DNA of 64,000 bases from NCBI RefSeq assembly GCF_004028155.1, contig NZ_SBII01000003.1, positions 248,001-312,000 of the forward strand. The letters run 5' to 3'. The notes beneath the pieces are model-generated. The model was not told the origin of the DNA and ran no database searches. It worked only from the letters and a program-made list of their open reading frames with translations. The translations under genes and the position numbers were made by a program. Source of the stretch: Flavobacterium cerinum. GTDB lineage: Bacteria; Bacteroidota; Bacteroidia; Flavobacteriales; Flavobacteriaceae. This document shows positions 62,236 to 64,000 of the stretch, one piece after another; position 1 is the stretch's first letter, and the number at the start of each line of letters is the position of its first letter.

Positions 62236-62781
62236 TTATTCTCTTTCGAGTACTACATCTACCGGTTTATTCATCTTACGGCCAAATTTCATAGCAGCAG
62301 TCTGACTTTCGTTAGAACAAAGTATGTACATATTAAAGCTGTAAAGCGGCAATATTACCGTCTTGAATTTTCCACCATTCTCTTTACCATCAACATCCTG
62401 GATCTTTACAGAGAAATTATCAGCAGGAAAAGTATTAGCTATAGAAAGCAGGTAATTGTCTTTAGCAAATGGAAAAAAGTAACGTTCTTTTTTTGCAACA
62501 GCTCCTTCAGCCAGCCTCTTATTGTCGTCACCTATCAAATAGTTTGACGTAAATATCATTGGCTCGTTAGCGTTTCTAAAGCTGTAAAGATTATTCACAT
62601 TGATCAGGTCATTACCCTTACTGTCGACCACAGTAACTCTTAAATTTTTAATATTTTCTTTTTTTCCTGCTTCATGTATGTCCAGTACAATGTATGATGT
62701 AAAATCATAACCACAATGCATAACCTGAGCCTTTACCGAAAATGTAAAAAGGAAAACTATAATAAGGATACTGTATCTCAT
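62236..62781 (-). CDS. Uncharacterised secreted protein
   Basis: 181 aa. Signal peptide MRYSILIIVFLFTFSVKA followed by a mature domain that looks beta-rich (SYIVLDIHEAGKKENIKNLR, VTVVDSKGNDLINVNNLYSF, SVKIQDVDGKENGGKFKTVI). Two Cys are present (MHCGYD, YILCSNES), possibly a disulfide. No T9SS tail; probably periplasmic. A -7 box TACTTTTG (complement of 62799-62806) predicts a leader of about 11 nt. I cannot assign a family. Confidence 0.68.
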   Translation of the reverse strand: MRYSILIIVFLFTFSVKAQVMHCGYDFTSYIVLDIHEAGKKENIKNLRVTVVDSKGNDLINVNNLYSFRNANEPMIFTSNYLIGDDNKRLAEGAVAKKERYFFPFAKDNYLLSIANTFPADNFSVKIQDVDGKENGGKFKTVILPLYSFNMYILCSNESQTAAMKFGRKMNKPVDVVLERE

Positions 62782-62858
62782 AAATAATAATATTAGCGCA
62801 AAAGTAAAGCTCTACAGCCATCTTTCAAAAAGTATTCCAAGAAAATCCAATAACAATA

Positions 62859-62887
62859 AAAAAGGCAGCCCAAAGAGCTGCCTTTTT
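62859..62887. terminator. Bidirectional-looking terminator for the immunophilin gene
   Basis: AAAAAGGCAGC (62859-62869) and GCTGCCTTTTT (62877-62887) form a perfect 11-bp stem with a 7-nt loop and T-runs both ways, 22 bp downstream of the immunophilin stop on the minus strand. Confidence 0.88.
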
Positions 62888-62909
62888 ATTATATAACTAA
62901 TATTCAGTA

Positions 62910-63842
62910 TTATTTTACATCCATTAACTCAACGTCAAAGATCAAAGTAGCGTCCGGAGGAATAACACCGCCTGCACCACGAGAACCGTAACCAAGGTGA
63001 GAAGGAATAACAAAACGGGCTTTATCACCTACCTGAAGTAAAGCGATACCTTCGTCCCATCCTTCGATCACATGACCTTGTCCAAGAGGGAAGTCAATTG
63101 GTTGTTTTCTTTTGTAAGAAGAGTCAAACACCTGTCCGTTCTCAAGAGAGCCTGAGTAATGTACAGAAACTGTTCTTCCTTTTTCAGCTTTTTTACCAGA
63201 ACCTTTCTGGATCATTTTATAACGAAGTCCACTTTCTGTTTTTTCAAAACCTGCAGCAAGTTTCTCCATAGCCTCTTCAGCTTGTTTAGCAGCATCTGCA
63301 ACTCTTTTTTCGCGAGAACCTTCAAAAGTCCTGAAAGCCTCAATAGCATTCCATTTTTGAGCTTCTTCACCTACCCTAATGATCTCAATGCTTTCAAGTG
63401 CATCATCACCTGCAATAGCATCCACAATATCCTGACCTTCTACAACATGTCCAAAAACAGTATGCTTGTTATCAAGCCATGGCGTTGGAACGTGTGTAAT
63501 AAAGAACTGAGAGCCGTTAGAACCCGGTCCAGAGTTAGCCATAGATAATACTCCTGGTTTATCGTGTTTTAATTCCGGGTGAAATTCATCATCAAATTGG
63601 TAACCCGGTCCACCTGTACCTGTTCCTTTAGGGCATCCGCCCTGTATCATGAAATCAGGAATAACACGGTGAAATTTAAGTCCGTTGTAAAACGGATTCC
63701 CCTGTGGTTTTTCTTTGTTCTCAAGGTTGCCTTCAGCAAGACCTACAAAGTTACCTACCGTTCCCGGTGTTTTATCATGTGTCAGCTTTACAAGAATAGT
63801 TCCTTTTGCTGTATTGAATTTTGCGTAAATTCCGTTTTCCAT
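62910..63842 (-). CDS. Cyclophilin-FKBP fusion peptidyl-prolyl isomerase
   Basis: 310 aa with no signal peptide, so cytoplasmic. Residues ~5-165 are a cyclophilin: NPFYNGLKFHRVIPDFMIQG with the catalytic Arg, NSGPGSNGSQFFITHVPTPW, and LDNKHTVFGHVVEG. A charged helical linker (170-205) leads to an FKBP domain at ~215-310: GRTVSVHYSGSLENGQVFDS, GHVIEGWDEGIALLQVGDKA, IPSHLGYGSRGAGG. The order cyclophilin-then-FKBP is that of the dual-family immunophilins known from Flavobacterium and a few spirochaetes. It speeds proline isomerisation in protein folding; client proteins unknown. Confidence 0.93.
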   Translation of the reverse strand: MENGIYAKFNTAKGTILVKLTHDKTPGTVGNFVGLAEGNLENKEKPQGNPFYNGLKFHRVIPDFMIQGGCPKGTGTGGPGYQFDDEFHPELKHDKPGVLSMANSGPGSNGSQFFITHVPTPWLDNKHTVFGHVVEGQDIVDAIAGDDALESIEIIRVGEEAQKWNAIEAFRTFEGSREKRVADAAKQAEEAMEKLAAGFEKTESGLRYKMIQKGSGKKAEKGRTVSVHYSGSLENGQVFDSSYKRKQPIDFPLGQGHVIEGWDEGIALLQVGDKARFVIPSHLGYGSRGAGGVIPPDATLIFDVELMDVK

Positions 63843-63867
63843 TATGCTTATTGTTTATTTGAAGATG

Positions 63868-63875
63868 CAAATTTA
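63868..63875 (-). promoter_or_regulatory. Promoter -7 box for the immunophilin gene
   Basis: The complement reads TAAATTTG, fitting TAnnTTTG, about 26 bp from the start codon. Confidence 0.5.
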
Positions 63876-63953
63876 CAAATTAATTCTCTACCCTGCATAT
63901 TGCAATGTCATAACAAAAATGTAAATTCGAATCTTAAAAATTTGAACTTAAGA

Positions 63954-64000
63954 ATGAATAAAGAAGATAATTATATAGATATAAACAAAAAAGCATGGAA
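63954..64000 (+). CDS. 5' end of a probable SAM-dependent methyltransferase (cut off by window edge)
   Basis: Only the first 15 codons are inside the window: ATG at 63954, peptide MNKEDNYIDINKKAW. The phrase 'INKKAWN' opens many class I methyltransferases of Bacteroidota (usually '...N-KAWN-kt--H'). No binding motif is inside the window, so this is a guess from a start-sequence pattern. The gap of 111 bp back to the divergent immunophilin gene would hold its promoter; no exact box is visible on the plus strand. Confidence 0.45.
   Translation, partial: MNKEDNYIDINKKAW

Overview
The window looks like a piece of chromosome from a member of the Flavobacteriaceae (Bacteroidota), most likely Flavobacterium or a close relative. 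The evidence is low GC with tight packing on both strands, many -7 boxes of the Bacteroidota form TAnnTTTG a short distance upstream of start codons, two secreted proteins with type IX secretion (T9SS) sorting tails, a PurA-like DUF3276 protein, a cyclophilin-FKBP fusion, a YfhO-family membrane protein and a long NusB. I see no rRNA, tRNA, CRISPR array, transposase or phage gene.

Layout. 0-7 kb: an NmrA-like oxidoreductase (cut by the window edge) divergent from an HxlR redox regulator, MTA/SAH nucleosidase, a secreted transglutaminase-like protein, Bcp peroxiredoxin divergent from a cysteine-free endonuclease III, an ECF sigma factor followed by a 47-aa protein, a YdeI/DUF1905 protein and LD-carboxypeptidase. 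7-11.7 kb: two near-identical T9SS cargo paralogues flank an opposite-strand unit holding an ADP-ribosylglycohydrolase fused to an EF-Tu domain III-like tail. 11.8-18.2 kb: uvrA, then a loose accessory stretch rich in REP-like repeats with SseB-like, VOC, GIY-YIG/DUF4357 and tail-anchored J-domain genes. 18.2-25.4 kb: surface-glycan genes (GT2, polytopic GT-like, GT4, YfhO) and, between them, a candidate small RNA behind a sigma-54-like promoter. 25.5-33.1 kb: outer-membrane protein, GNAT-like protein, an alpha-oxoamine synthase (sphingolipid or sulfonolipid type), a TM2/DUF2752/membrane-protein cluster, RdgB and a DEAD-box helicase.

33-46 kb: TrmH-type methylase, ECF sigma/anti-sigma pair, a sirtuin without zinc cysteines, purB, a three-gene Kef-type antiporter operon, and guaB, the last two separated by a 68-bp perfect palindrome. 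46-55.3 kb: HMG-CoA lyase, pyrD, a zinc-ribbon/SPFH-GYF pair, pepT, nusB-DUF1573-yajC and a Leu/Glu-type dehydrogenase. 55.5-64 kb: ABC exporter, DUF3276, a decayed serine hydrolase, CsaA, a thioredoxin-like protein, an FMN glutamate-synthase-like enzyme behind a long structured leader, a GreA/Rnk-like factor, the immunophilin fusion and the first codons of a probable methyltransferase.

Most of the window is core housekeeping (purine and pyrimidine synthesis, DNA repair, translation, secretion, envelope). The less ordinary signals are the ADP-ribosylglycohydrolase/EF-Tu fusion, the sigma-54-like small RNA, the structured leader before the glutamate-synthase-like gene, two core enzymes lacking their usual metal-binding cysteines, and the dispersed repeats. 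All assignments come from reading translated sequence and motifs without database searches.
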